Part shown: positions 1-10,921 of the stretch, piece after piece
How the letters are laid out: each line of letters begins with the position of its first letter
How positions within the stretch are numbered: the stretch's first letter is position 1
The notes under the pieces: generated by a model
What the model was told of the DNA's origin: nothing
The model's database searches: none
What the model saw: only the letters and a program-made list of their open reading frames with translations
Origin: Aurelia coerulea
Lineage: Eukaryota > Cnidaria > Scyphozoa > Semaeostomeae > Ulmaridae
NCBI GenBank assembly: GCA_039566865.1
Contig: CM076957.1
Coordinates: 9,247,896-9,311,895 of the forward strand
DNA length: 64,000 bases
Reading direction: 5' to 3'
Program-made: the position numbers and the translations under genes

Positions 1-479
1 GGGTCAGGTTTTTCAGAGTAATAATATGAGTCTCTGTTGACCGAAGCGCAATCATCAACTCAAAGAGCACAGGGAAACAAGAGACTCATCATCATAAGTC
101 TACACCCCGTATCCCCATCGCCTTGCCACTTATGATGTCCGTTTGCACTTCCTTGTTCTATTGTCATTTGCACTTGTGTGTTTCTGAAGTCATTTTGATG
201 TAGCATTAGTGGCATCCCATTTATGCTTATAAACATCAAGGAAGATAAGAGCTTGACAGTCATTGAAGATCTCATCTTGGTGCAAACCAAAAACCAGGAT
301 CTCTTCTTTAAAAGAATATAACATTACCTTGTTCTGTCATTTTTGTCATAATACACAAATTAATTGTTTCCAGTATCACATTACTCGTAAGGTACTTGAG
401 TAATGTCTAAACATTGGAAAGGCTTGAAAAACCTTGTTTTGAACTGTTCACGAGAGCACAGCTAGTGAACATGAAGAAC

Positions 480-591
480 GTTATGGAACCTCTAAGAAAC
501 TCGTAAGAAACTTTGAGTACTAAAAATCTGATAATTTTAAGAAATTTTCAGTACTGGGCCAAATTCTTAGTTTCTCATAAAAAAATACGTG
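480..591. mobile_element. Right end of a TA-flanked MITE
   Basis: The segment ends with a short terminal repeat (AAAAAAATACGTG) followed by TA at 592-593. Read on the minus strand it starts CACGTATTTTTTTATGAGAAAC, close to the ends of the elements at 28597-29138 and 36461-36843. It also holds the same internal words, AAGAAACT and AGTACTA. The left end was not found, so the start given is only where similarity becomes visible. The element abuts a LINE remnant at 594, so it probably inserted into that LINE. Confidence 0.55.
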
Positions 592-593
592 TA

Positions 594-736
594 AATCAGA
601 ACAAGGCATCTGCTCCATCTTCGAAGGTTTAGCGTTTCCCATCCGAGCTCATCATATAACTCCTCACGAGATGTACCCTTCCAAACACCTACTGCTAGGG
701 CTGCAATTGAATTATCCAAGCTTTTCCATTTGATTG
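594..736 (-). pseudogene. Group 4 LINE fragment, C-terminal region
   Basis: The minus strand encodes about 47 residues with the motif GTSREELYDELGWETL followed by RRWSR. The same motif lies in the C-terminal part of the reverse transcriptase polyproteins at 46.2 kb and 62.5 kb. The piece ends where the TA MITE begins, and neither the RT core nor a terminal stop is present. It is a dead remnant. Group assignment rests on direct comparison with the longer copies in this window. Confidence 0.7.
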
Positions 737-990
737 GTAAAGTTGACAAAAACCCACAGGCCAGAAGTTGTTTGTGGGTATCAGTGGTATAAGATATCAC
801 CAAAATCCAGATTGGGGCCCACATAGAGTTTTTCGAGGGGGGGGGGGGGTACTCCCATTATGGCCTAACAGGGGTCCAGTTGGTTTGAGGGGCTTACGAA
901 ATGGCTACCAAATGGCCCTATTTGTCAATTCCTGGCCAGTGATAAGATTTCAACTCAATAGGCTCCTCCGCATGGCATTATGGTCGTTGC
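737..990. other. No gene recognised; G-rich run
   Basis: This stretch holds a run of about 13 G at 837-849. No coding similarity or terminal repeats are visible. Confidence 0.5.
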
Positions 991-1174
991 AGCATTTCAT
1001 TTCATTTCATTTCATTTTAACTTTTTTATCCATGGTAATCCACTCAATATTTACATACTGCTTTACAGGGAGCCATGCTAAAGTAATATTAAAAATTAGA
1101 TAATAAATAAATGTATAATACACTCCTATTTACAATAAATCGTTGACAAAAAAAAGAAAGAAAAACGAGAAGAG
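991..1174 (-). mobile_element. 3' UTR and (AAATG)n tail of group 3 LINE
   Basis: Read on the minus strand, this A-rich sequence follows the stop codon of the RT frame and ends in several AAATG units (CATTT on the + strand, 993-1017). A similar AAATG-type end is seen on the group 3 copy near 33306. A simple-repeat tail instead of long poly(A) is usual for several LINE clades. Confidence 0.65.
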
Positions 1175-3047
1175 TCATAGTTTGGCTTTATATTTTTTTC
1201 GAAAAGTGTGGAGCGATGAGGACGCCTTGACACCACTATCTAGGTCACTCCAGACCTTTGCCCCTCTGTAAGCAAACGATTTCTGACCAGTTGATGTTCT
1301 TAGTAATGGTAATCTAAGGCCCGTTTTAGAGTTCCTCAGCTGACGGTTAGTAGCTTCGGATACACTTTGAAATATGTTACTCAAGTAATCAGGGGCAAGG
1401 GCGTTAAGAGATTTATAGACCATCTTGCTAGTCTCAAAATCGATCAGTTCTCTAATAGTAAGCCAACCGAGATTTCTAATTAAAGGCAGAGCTGAAGTGT
1501 CATAGGGGCTGTTTGTGACTATCCTGGCGGCTCGATTTTGAAGTTTTTGCAACTTATCGAGGGCTGATGCACCGCAAGATCCCCAGACAGGGCAACAATA
1601 CCTAAAATAGGGCTCAAGGAGACTTCTATACAGCATAATGAGGTTTTCCTTAGGTAGGTATCGTTTAGAATACTTCAACATACCGATACCTCTAGAGACT
1701 TTCTTGATTGTAGAGGACAAGTGAGCGGACCATTTAAGTTGATCGTCAACCTGCAAACCAAGATACTTGGTATTGTTGACCATGGTGATCACCTCATTAC
1801 CAATGTTAAGGTCAGCTTTGGAAGAACTGGGCAAGTCTATACTGTGAAGCTTGCACCTGCTACCTATTATCATCCCTTGAGTTTTAACGACATTAAGCGA
1901 TAGCTTGTTGCCCTCAAGCCAACATCTAAGGGCTTCAAGGTCAGCATTGATTGCAGCATTGATATCGTCAATAGAAGGAGAGGAGTAATAGATAGTGGTG
2001 TCGTCAGCATACATTGCCACGTCAGAAGTCTTTAAACAGTAGGGGAGGTCATTCACATAAACTAGAAAGAGTAGGGGTCCTAGGCAGGAGCCCTGGGGAA
2101 CTCCACAATCTACCCCTTCAGTTGAAGATGAATGACCATTCACTCTACAGAATTGCTTCCTATTGAAAAGATAAGACCGAAACCAGCTCAATTCTTTACC
2201 CTTGACGCCATAGTAGTTCAGTTTGTCCAAAAGGATATCATGGTCCACAGTATCAAAAGCTTTTTTAAGATCGATAAAGACGGCAGCAGTGTACTTCCCC
2301 TTGTCAATATTTAAGTACCAGTCATTTGTGCTTTTAAGTAGACACGTTAGAACTGAATGCAGTTTTCTGAACGCTGACTGTAGGAGAAAGATGAGCTGAT
2401 TTCGGTGAAGGTAGTCATAAAGCTGATCGAAGATTAGCTTCTCGAAAAGTCGAGAAATTACAGGGAGCACAGAAATAGGCCTGTAGTTTGATTTGTTATC
2501 GGTGGCTCCATCTTTAAAGATAGGTGCTACCCTCGCAATTTTCCAACTGTCCGGGAATCGCCCGAGCGAAAGAGATAAATTAAACAGCTGCACGAGAGAA
2601 GGTGCCAGTACCGAAATTCCAATTTTTAGGAAATAGCTAGATATACAGTCAACACCCGACCCATTGGAAGTTTTAATACCGCTGCAAACCCTGATCAAAG
2701 TCTCTTCGTTTATAGGGGAAAACAAAAAAGGCTCGCAGCTGGGTGGATCTCCAAAATCACCATTAAGAAGGGGATTAGGTTTGGCAGGGATTTTTTCAGC
2801 TAGGCTTTTCCCAACGTTGCAAAAGAAACTGTTCATAGTATCGGCAATGGATTTAGTGTCGGTAATGATCTCGTCACCTTTTTTGAGAGCTTTGATATTA
2901 GTAGTTTTGGATCTCTTATTGATTACTTGGTTCATAGTTTTCCAAGTTTCTTTGATGTTGCCTTCGCAAGAACGAATCTTTATATCTTTATAGCAATAAT
3001 TATCATTGAATTTTGAAGTTTTCTTGCTTTGTTCAATCAGTCCTAGT
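1175..3047 (-). CDS. LINE reverse transcriptase, 5'-truncated open frame (group 3)
   Basis: The frame is open for about 620 residues and encodes a non-LTR retrotransposon reverse transcriptase. In order it has YRPISVLPVISRLFEK (fingers), FIDLKKAFDTVDH (catalytic block A), GVPQGSCLGPLLF (block B), YADDTTIYY (catalytic block C) and a C-terminal domain with CPVWGSCGASALDKLQKLQNRAAR. The endonuclease half is missing: homology starts just inside 3047, in the linker before the RT, as expected of a 5'-truncated insertion. No stops or frameshifts interrupt the RT core, so the insertion is probably fairly young or the frame has survived by chance. The frame runs on upstream to 3505 only because the adjacent minisatellite is open. 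The superfamily is jockey/CR1-like; the exact clade is uncertain. Confidence 0.85.
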
Positions 3048-3480
3048 AGACACACAAGTTTGACATACACACACAAGTTTGACATACACACACGAGTTTG
3101 ACATACACGCACAAGTTTGACATACACACACAAGTTTGATATACACACACGAGTTTGACATACACGCACAAGTTTGACATACACACACAAGTTTGACATA
3201 CACACACGAGTTTGACATACACACACGAGTTTGACATACACACACAAGTTTGACATACACACACAAGTTTGACATACACACACAAGTTTGACATACACAT
3301 ACGACTTTGACATACACACACAAGTTTGACATACACACACAAGTTTGACATACACACACGAGTTTGACATACACACACAAGTTTGACATACACACACAAG
3401 TTTGACATACACACACGAGTTTGACATACACACACAAGTTTGACATACACACACAAGTGTGACACACACACTACTTTGAC
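3048..3480. repeat. 19-bp minisatellite, about 23 copies
   Basis: The unit AAGTTTGACATACACACAC is repeated head to tail with occasional changes (CGAGTTTG, TACACGCAC). Because 19 is not a multiple of 3, all three minus-strand frames read the same 19-residue Cys/Val-rich period, and all stay open. These apparent proteins are translations of the repeat, not genes. The array starts where the group 3 LINE is truncated. Confidence 0.95.
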
Positions 3481-3494
3481 ATACACACACAAGT

Positions 3495-3662
3495 TTGACA
3501 CACACACACTACTGACATACACGCCACACACAACTGACATAAACACCACAAACGACTGACATACACGCCACACACGACTGACATACACGCCACACACGAC
3601 TGACATACAGGCCACACACGACTGACATACACGCCACACAAACAATTGACATACACACGACA
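3495..3662. repeat. 22-bp minisatellite next to the 19-bp array
   Basis: A second array has the unit ACTGACATACACGCCACACACG, about 7 copies with small changes. It shares the word TGACATACAC with the 19-bp unit and probably arose from it by replacing the AAGTTTG part with a longer spacer. Confidence 0.85.
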
Positions 3663-3689
3663 CTTAATTTTTGCCGGTGTAGTATGCGT

Positions 3690-3835
3690 TTCGGTCCACT
3701 ATGCGAAAGTGTCCTGCATGAAACGCTATGCGTCTCAGCATGAAACGCTATGCGCTTCCGAGTCACCTAAGCGCTTCAGGGTGAGACGCTATGCGCTTCA
3801 GGGGCAAACGCAATGCACTTCAGGGTCAGATGATA
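3690..3835. repeat. Degenerate repeat with GAAACGCTATGCG words
   Basis: Short related words (AAACGCTATGCG, GACGCTATGCGCTTC, AACGCAATGCACTTC, CACTTCAGGGTCAGA) recur at roughly 20-30 bp spacing. This is a decayed tandem repeat bordering the minisatellites. It has no coding meaning that I can see. Confidence 0.55.
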
Positions 3836-4242
3836 TGATGCCTATTCAATATATTTCATGGGGAGGGTGAAGTCAGGGGGCGGGAGAAGATGGGGTGGCC
3901 CCCCAATATTGGAACAATTTCCCAAAACATGCCTTTTTGGGCCAAAATCCATACTTTGTCGGGCAAAAAGTTTGGTAAACAATGGACTTTTCATTGGGCA
4001 GCCCCCAATGATTTATCTTCCCCAACGCTAACGCTAAGACAATTTGTCAGTTCGTAGTGATTTGTAGGCAATGGTGAAAAGGGGGTGAAGACAATTTATC
4101 AATTCATAGGGGCTAGTGGGAGCTCAGATTAATTCAGGGGTTCGGGCATTTTATAAGTTCACGTCGAAGGATGCTCAAGTTGGGTAGTCAAAACAATGCC
4201 TTGATGATACGGGGTAATTATCGTGGTAGTAGTAGACAAGGG

Positions 4243-4272
4243 GTAGGGTTAGGGTTAGGGTTAGGGTTAGGG
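4243..4272 (+). repeat. Interstitial telomere-type tract (TTAGGG)4
   Basis: Four perfect TTAGGG units (4249-4272) follow one GTAGGG. TTAGGG is the usual animal telomere unit. Such a short internal tract is typically a relic of break repair or a fusion scar and does not mark a chromosome end. About 390 bp before it (3851-4242) and 560 bp after it (4273-4834) show no recognisable gene. Confidence 0.8.
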
Positions 4273-4834
4273 AAACGCATATTACACCGGCACATTTTGA
4301 AAACGGTGCAAAATGTAGCCTGCGTGCAGATTTTACTTTCCACTGCGAAGGAGAGCCAAGGCGGATCTTGTCAAGTCCTGCGAATTAGCGCCCATTATTG
4401 AGTTCTGTGATCTTGCGCAATGATACTCGCCTTGTCCGGCTATTTTCTGCTAGCCAATCAGTATCTGGTTTGAGATTCTAAGGACCCAATCAAAAGCCGA
4501 TAGAATCGTCACGTTTTTTGAAACCCTTTGTGGTTATTGTTTGCAACACAACACTAAGCCGTTGGAGGAAGTTGCTGTGGTAAACAAGTTCGCCGATGAT
4601 GAAGTGTGCCGCCCAGTTTGCCTGTCTTCGGGACTTGACAACTTGGGATGAAAATTTGTTTGGACAGGAATTATAAACAGTCAATCATATTCTCAAGGTG
4701 AAGGAAGTCTACAACGATCAAGAGGCAATTCTTTGAAAGTTTCTCCGCTCCAAGGACAGAATGTTTACTTCAGGCTAGGCCTAAACTTTCATTTGATAAC
4801 CTGGTCATCAGATGGGTAATGATGTGTTGGGGTG

Positions 4835-5045
4835 CTTCCGGAAAAATCCGGACCCCCCTATGGAAGACTGCTCACCAAATTGGACGGACCCGGATTTTTT
4901 ATGATAAAATTTGCTGGAAAGATCCGGATTTTGCCTCTAAAAGTACAGGAATGTCCGGATTTTTTGATTTTGCAGACAATTTACCCCCTATGGAAGAGTT
5001 TACCAACAACTTTTAGGTCTGGATTTTTCCAAATTTTTGTCATTA
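4835..5045. repeat. Diverged repeat with CCGGATTTTT words
   Basis: The words TCCGGATTTT or CCGGAAAAATCCGG occur several times (near 4840, 4890, 4925, 4955 and 5025), and TACCCCCTATGGAAGA and CCCCCCTATGGAAGA also recur. It looks like a decayed tandem or inverted repeat. Open frames across it are chance. Confidence 0.45.
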
Positions 5046-5079
5046 CCCCTGGATTTTTGTGTCTCAGCAGCTGCATGCT

Positions 5080-6028
5080 CGGATTTGTCCAAAGCATATG
5101 ATTGCATACCCCATGATCTATTCATAGTTAAGTTAGAGGCTTACGGATTCGAAACTAGTGCGTTGAAGTTGGTATACTAGTAACCTAGCTAATCGAAAAC
5201 AGAGAGTCAAAGCAGGTTCAGCATGCAGCACTTTCCAAAGCATTTCCACAGGGGTCTGTACTGGGTCTTCTGCTTTTCAATATCTTTATAAGCGATCTGT
5301 CCTTCACAGATTTAAAGTCTGAGATATGCAACTTTGCTGACGATACAACAATTTATGCATGTAGCACATCTGTAGATGCCGTCAATAAAACTACAGGACG
5401 ATTTACGAAAGATTCTAGATTGGTTTATAGAAATGGAATGTGTGCCAATCCAGCAAAATTTTCAAATGATATTTTTAGGTCTCAAGAGTGACAATTCGTT
5501 CTGCCTCAACATCGGTGGACAACAAGTTAAGCAGATTGAGCAGGTAAAGCTCCTCGGCGTACAAGTAGACAACTCTTTAACATTTGACGCACAAGTCAAG
5601 AAATTATGTCGAAAAATAAACCAAAATTTATGTGCATTCTCAACAATAAGACCATTCCTCGGTGAAGAGAAAGCTAAAATGCTACTAACATCAATTGCTA
5701 TGTCAATTTTTTCATATTGTCCCCTGATGTGGCTAGTTCGTAGCAAAACTGCTAAAAAGATATAAATAGGACAAATAAACGTGCCTTGAGGGTTTTGTAC
5801 GGAGATTACGACTCATCATTTGATCAGCTTTTAGCCAGGGCTGGAAGCATTGCAGCCCACCAATAGAATCTACAAAGTCTTATGATTGAAATTTATAAGA
5901 CCATGAACCATCTAAATTCTTCATATCTTTGGGAGTCCTTTGTTAAAAAGGATATACCTTACAATCTCCGCATCAAAGAGCTATGCAGGCTTCCATCAGC
6001 ACAGTCACATTGATACGGACTAGATAAT
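5080..6028 (+). pseudogene. Group 2 LINE reverse transcriptase remnant, 5' part
   Basis: The + strand encodes a decayed RT: SKAYDCIPHDL (block A, about 5090), then QGSVLG.LLFN (block B), CNFADDTTIYAC (block C, about 5330), and from about 5376 an open stretch with FLGLKSDN, VKLLGVQVDNSLTF and SYCPLMWL. Stops and frameshifts break it at about 5175, 5380 and 5765. The motifs match the group 2 LINE at 40.1-44.7 kb. It is dead. It is interrupted at 6028 by a minus-strand LINE tail and resumes at about 6312. It is one of the few sense-orientation LINEs left of the exon at 7073. Confidence 0.8.
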
Positions 6029-6311
6029 CTTTTGGTTTTTTTTTATTTATTTTTATTCAAAGATAAAATTTTACAATAATCTTACATTCTACTATACCTA
6101 TTTAAATTGCTATACAACACTACAGGTACGATACCATCGGGAGCGAAATACAATGACTACCCTATGGCCAATATATAAAAACATCAACCGTTAAATTGTA
6201 TACAGACACATTACGAAACAATTAAAGATTAATGGATACGATACTAGATTCTGTCTCATATCAGATGTCAGGTCAGGGTTTCAATGGGTTGAAAGATGTC
6301 ACGAGTGCAAG
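6029..6311 (-). mobile_element. Nested LINE 3' tail (group 4 UTR)
   Basis: The + strand begins with a T-run (about 6036-6045), the complement of a poly(A) tail, and then matches the reverse complement of the 3' UTR at 47080-47310. Shared words include CACTACAGGTACGATACCAT, ATGACTACCC and CAGATGTCAGGTCAG. It lies inside the + strand RT remnant and splits it. It is a strongly 5'-truncated copy carrying only 3' UTR. Confidence 0.75.
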
Positions 6312-6515
6312 TCATTTAATTTTAGAGGTAGTCTCCTGTGGAACAGTCTTGTTGATGAACTAAAGAGAGATGATACCTTGAAAAGTTTTAAAAGGGGTAT
6401 CAAAGAATGGGATGGCAAAAGTTGTAAATGTTTGTTTTGTAAACAGTTTTGTAATATTGTAACTAATTTGTATAAATTAGTTTTTAGTAACGATGTATCT
6501 ACCAACTGCAAATAA
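6312..6515 (+). pseudogene. Group 2 LINE remnant, C-terminal end
   Basis: After the nested tail the RT remnant resumes with FNFRGSLLWNSLVDELK and ends with a Cys cluster of the form W-x-G-K-S-C-K-C-L-F-C. The same C-terminal pattern (W..G..C.C..C) closes the group 2 copies near 40.3 kb and 20.4 kb. A stop follows at about 6513. Confidence 0.7.
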
Positions 6516-7072
6516 TGTTATGATGATGATACCTGAAGGGTACAAATTGAATTTCTCTAAATTACGCTCGCTTTTGAAAGTGACTTGAGAAATCTTGGGT
6601 TACCATGCGCTGTTAAAATTCGGAGAAAACGATACCCTGAAGACGACACCCCATCGAAAACATGCACGTATCTTTGTATAGGAAACTCTTTTACAAGTAA
6701 CTCAGCCCTCAAATCATCAAATAATTGAGAAACTTGAGTACTGGACAATTTATTTGATCCCTAATATACGATGAAAAGGTGCAATAATTTTACCACTGCT
6801 GCCAGTTTAAAAAAGTTGAAATAGAGAATTTTCAAAACTATTCTTTTGAGGAGAAAGCTACATTATAAAAGATTATGAAATGCAGCCATCAGAATGAATA
6901 TTTTGAAGGAAGTTCCTTTCCTCTACTCTACCTCCCCCCCCCCCCACCTTATAGTGAGACTGAAAAGGATGAAAACAGTTATTCATGATATTTTATTTGC
7001 ATGATGTTAAATGGAATTGGTTGATTATGATGCTCCATTGAGCATTAAATTAATTTTGATTAATCATTGCAG
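6516..7072. other. Host intron sequence upstream of the ALDH exon
   Basis: No gene or repeat is recognised apart from a run of about 15 C near 6937-6951. A minus-strand open frame at 6557-6748 has no family I know. Just before 7073 the sequence TTTTGATTAATCATTGCAG gives a branch-like and pyrimidine-containing acceptor context. The preceding ALDH exon was looked for in 1-7072 and not found. Confidence 0.5.
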
Positions 7073-7273
7073 CTGGCAATCATGCTCACCAGCCAAGCGG
7101 TCCTTCATAATGATGAAGATAGCAGATCTGCTTGAAGCCAGAATCGAAGAATTTGCGAAGGCAGAGTCTTGTGATCAAGGGAAACCAGTATGGCTTGCAA
7201 GAGCAGTTGACATTCCAAGAGCTGTGCATAATTTCAGATTCTTCTCATCTGCAATCTTGCATTTTGGAAATGA
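7073..7273 (+). CDS. ALDH8A1: ALDH8A1-like aldehyde dehydrogenase, internal exon (a)
   Basis: This exon encodes an N-terminal part of an aldehyde dehydrogenase. The frame contains SPAKRS, IADLLEARIEEFAKAES, DQGKP, DIPRAVHNFRFF and ends at HFGNE. These follow the order of vertebrate ALDH8A1 (recalled: SPQERS, VADLLEQSLEEFAQAES, DQGKT, DIPRSVQNFRFF). The enzyme oxidises 2-aminomuconic semialdehyde with NAD+ in tryptophan (kynurenine) breakdown, in the cytosol. The 5' boundary is the AG at 7071-7072 (phase 2 in, first full codon TGG); the 3' boundary is GA|GTAAGG (phase 2 out, donor at 7274). Length is 201 bp. Codons agree with exon b at 44810. It is not bacterial contamination, because both borders are splice sites. 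There are no stops or frameshifts. Confidence 0.9.
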
Positions 7274-7819
7274 GTAAGGCTTTTTCTAGTTATTTATCGA
7301 CTAGTAGCCTGCATGCAGACTCGACTGGTTTCTTTTCAGAGTGCTTTCTCCTCCTTCCAGTACTCTGCAAAGAAAACCAATCGAGTCTGCACGGAGGTTA
7401 TAGGCTGGGGGCTGCAAAAATTATAGTAGACATAGATTAGCATCTAGAGTGGGATAGCCCATTGTTGCTGGTCGTACATTATAGCAAATTAGCAAGAGAA
7501 TGAGATTTCAAGGGACTGGGGACTAGTAATCAAATCTCAATTGTGCAGGAAATCTTTGCAAACGTCAGGTAAAACATACTTTGATCGTTACTAGAGCTTC
7601 AGTCACTTTGCATTAAAGCTCGACAAGATAGTTTGTGCATATCTTTGATCGATCTGTAAGTATTTTCAAATTGGAAGTTCCGTTTACATTCTTTTTCTTT
7701 GCTCAGCACTTTACGGTTTAGATTTCGTAAATCTGAATTATTAAGGTGACTCTGCTCTCCGCTCTGATGAGCACTAGCCTCCAGCAATAATAATAATTCT
7801 ATTAATGATAATACATTAA

Positions 7820-8404
7820 AGAGCCACTGCTGACATAAGTGCTTTGCGCCTGTGCGAATCCCACAATGCATTGCTTCTTCGACTTTCTGGGTGTCTAAAA
7901 GTGTTTTTTGGCCTAGCATGTCAACATTATCGCGGATGTGGAAAGAAGCCTACCTCAATTCCACTGTTGCCTCCTCCATCATTATTTTCATCGCTTTCTT
8001 CCTGGACGGTCATGATGGGTGATCCGTAAATATGTGGATTATTTCCTGCCGTTCTTGTTGTTGTACGGTTTAGTTTGCCATATCGAACAGTTCAAATACG
8101 AAGTTTAGATTACGTTAGAAAATGATGAGGCCATTTTGCCCTCCAGAGGACTGTATTTCAAATTAACATGATAATACAGACGCTATAAGTGAAGAAAGGG
8201 CCTATACAATTGTGGTTAATACGCGTTATAATCCGCTTGTGTTTTAGCAATGAAGTAAATACAGATCAATAAACAATAACAAGCGCAAACAAAACATTAT
8301 TCAGTTCAGTGCATTTGATATTCGGCACAAATATTCGTCGCCATTGCTATTTACCTCCTTTCGATTTTCTAGGCGCGCAAAGCACCTATGTCAGCAGTGG
8401 CTCT
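7820..8404. mobile_element. TTAA-flanked MITE, 585 bp
   Basis: The element has terminal inverted repeats of about 30 bp (AGAGCCACTGCTGACATA..GTGCTTTGCGC) with one mismatch. It is flanked on both sides by TTAA (7816-7819 and 8405-8408). A TTAA duplication is known for piggyBac and Kolobok transposases. The interior has no transposase, so this is a non-autonomous copy. Open frames reading over the left end are chance. Confidence 0.88.
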
Positions 8405-8526
8405 TTAACACTTTTATAGCGCGAACCCAAATAAAAAGCTTATTTATCTTTGGTGCTTTACAATATGTAGTGTCCAATATTCCGCTTATCTAAAAGTATC
8501 AAAAATATCTTATGAAGTGTTAAAAG

Positions 8527-9028
8527 CTAGTAAAGAATAATGTGTTTTAAGACGCTTTTGAAAAGACTAACTGTTTCCGAAGTCCTAACTTCCCATGGAA
8601 GAGAGTTCCAAAGTGCGCACACTGAAAAGGATCTGTCACCACAAGACTGCAGGTGAGATCGTTGCACACCAAGATTGATACCATTCACAGAGCTTAGTGG
8701 ATACTTTGACTGTTTCCACTCATTCAAATCTCATGTATATTCTGGAGCCGCATTGTGGACTGCTTTGTAAGAAATAATTATGATCTTGAATTGAATGCGA
8801 TATCTAACTGGTAACCAGTGTAACTGCTGTAGAGCTGGAGTGATGTGTTCAAATTTGGATAGACCGAGTATTAGCCTAGCAGCAGAATTCTGAATGTTTT
8901 GCATTGGTCTTATGGTCGAATCTCGAAGTCCATATAGCAGGGCATTGCTGTAATCTAGATGCGGTAGTACTAGGGCGCTGATAAGTCTTGCAAATGATTC
9001 CAGATGTTGTATGGCTTCGAACAATGTC
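8527..9028 (-). pseudogene. CR1-like LINE, C-terminal RT fragment
   Basis: The minus strand carries the C-terminal part of a CR1-type polyprotein: SALVLPHLDYSNALLYGL, NSAARLILGLSK, LQQLHWLPVRYRIQFK, then CGDRSFSVCALWNSLP and a final stop. One in-frame TGA (about 8730) interrupts it. The LHWLPVRYRI motif is shared with the + strand LINE at 51.5 kb. RT catalytic blocks are absent. Its 5' side ends at the 1.9-kb repeat that begins at 9031. Confidence 0.8.
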
Positions 9029-9030
9029 CA

Positions 9031-10918
9031 CAATGAAGTACCCCCCCTGGGGTAACACTCTATCCCTCATGAATATTACTTTTCACAAAATTTATGCTGT
9101 ATCTAAAATGTCCAGCCTTTGTTGGAAAATCAAGGTAAACAAAGTAAAAGCAGTCATAAAATAGCTCGTTTTCTTTGGAAAGCTCAAGTTTCTTGCATCA
9201 ATTAGCTCTTGCATCAATTAGCCATTTGACCAAAAGGAATCTGTGAAGTAATTTTTTAATCATTTTGTTTGAACTGTTGATTTTTTCGTGAAGAACAGAC
9301 AGAAGTGTTATTCTGATAAACATGTTTCAATGTGTATAAACTTCATGAAAAACAACACTTTATGAACAGCAACTGGATTCGCTGATTTAAGACCACATAA
9401 GCTTGAATGTAACAAAAGAGAAAGTGCATTTCTAGCCAATGGGCTTGTCTATCATAAGTTTAACACATCTGCTGTAGTTACACTATTGATTTTCCTTTAT
9501 ACTTCTTCTTTGGAAGATGTCTCTTCGAAACCTCAATCACATCACAACACTGTCCAAATAGTTCAAAGATGAGGCTGTTTACTTGCAAAATCTACTGGGT
9601 TCGCAAAGCCTCTGTGGTCCATTGAAAGAGGCAGACAATCCCAATATTCTCACATGAACCAGATGATGATAAATCTGCAAAAAAGTGATAAAGATTTGAT
9701 TGTACAGCTGGTAACAAATGTCTCGCAGAGGAATGGAGGCTTTCAGAATTGAATTCAAATTCTCAGCAAATTCCTGAGAAATAAAATCATCATTTAATTG
9801 ACAAGTATCACGTTGGTTGGTTTCAATTAAATTTCTGACGCAAAATCAAATGAAAATACAGAAAATTAAAGGTCAAATTAATCTTATCCCTATTAGCCTT
9901 AGTATGTATTTGGCTTAACAATAAATCCTTTAAAAGCTGTGGTTCTTTGAATTATAATGTTTGTTTCATATCAGACATTCAGTTGACATTTTCACTCCAT
10001 TGCATCTGTATAAAAATCAATACCAGGTGGCCTATTCAAAACACACAGTCCTTCCTTTGCATGCCTAGGCCATCTAAACAGTAAAATGTGTACAGTAAAC
10101 ATGACCATTAGATACCAAGTTTTCAAAGCGAAAATAAAGAAGTTTGCAAATTTTCCTGGAGAATCACAAAACACTGCCGTGCAAAGAAACATGTTGACTA
10201 CCATTTTACGAAGTTTCATGGAGTAGACAGGTGGGGATTTGTTTCTGGAAATATTTTTATGAAGGGTAGTTGAATTGAGGGACCACAATTTTCGGCCTAA
10301 ACGTGTTTGCTTGCAAATTTTCTGAAAAACTTTCTCACTGGGATAGAAGTCTTGAATTAATGACGAAAACCCAAAATCAGGGTGTTTATGCTGGGTCTTG
10401 GACATTTCTGAGCCTCAAATTCAAAGAACTGCCACGTCAGTGTTTATTTGATTAGGGAGGGGTGTTTTTACCGGTAAGTCAAGATACAGTGACTTGAGCA
10501 AAGTAACAGGTTTTCACAAGTATTTTGCAAATTTTCCCAGATATCCTACCTTGTCTGCCATGTTCGTTGTATCTTCGAGTTTTGTTTCCACGAAGTTTGA
10601 TTGAGTGGACAGGACCAGTTTTTGGACAATATTGATTTGAAGAAATCTCTATTTTTTGCAAAAACTCCACCAGTTTGGTCACAGCAACTGATACATTTTT
10701 CGAAGCTTCTTTGATGAATCTTTGGAGATCTTCTGCTTAGGCAGCTTCGCCAACCTCCCACGAGACTGTTTTGATTTGAATTGGGATCAAATTTTGGCGC
10801 ACGCATACGGCGATCGGGTACTAAAACCAGAGCCTGGCATCCGCCGGCTCCAATCCGGCCCGCCATGTATTTCCTTGGGCGGAAGTTTGCGGCCAGCCTC
10901 GTTTTACATTTCTTCACT
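9031..10918 (-). mobile_element. 1.9-kb interspersed repeat, copy 1
   Basis: This segment is the inverted partner of 29552-31385 along its whole length. Shared features include the open stretch with FYPSEKVFQKICKQTRLG and RNKSPPV.SMKLRKMVVN (10405-9992 here, 30081-30440 there) and a second stretch with MEFLHKMEIS-like words (about 10680 here). The two outer edges read CACAATGAAG on one side and, inverted, CAGTGAAGAAATG on the other, which suggests short imperfect terminal repeats. No known protein family is recognised. It is probably a non-autonomous DNA transposon or an unclassified repeat. Confidence 0.75.
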
Positions 10919-10921
10919 GTT

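Noticed and set aside
3048..3662. CRISPR-like periodic repeats
   Set aside because: Units are contiguous with no unique spacers, and the context is an animal genome.
3033..3663. Several long Cys-rich open frames (repeats of CVCMSN and VKLVCVCQT)
   Set aside because: They are translations of the 19-bp and 22-bp minisatellites in overlapping frames, so not a cysteine-rich secreted protein or toxin gene.
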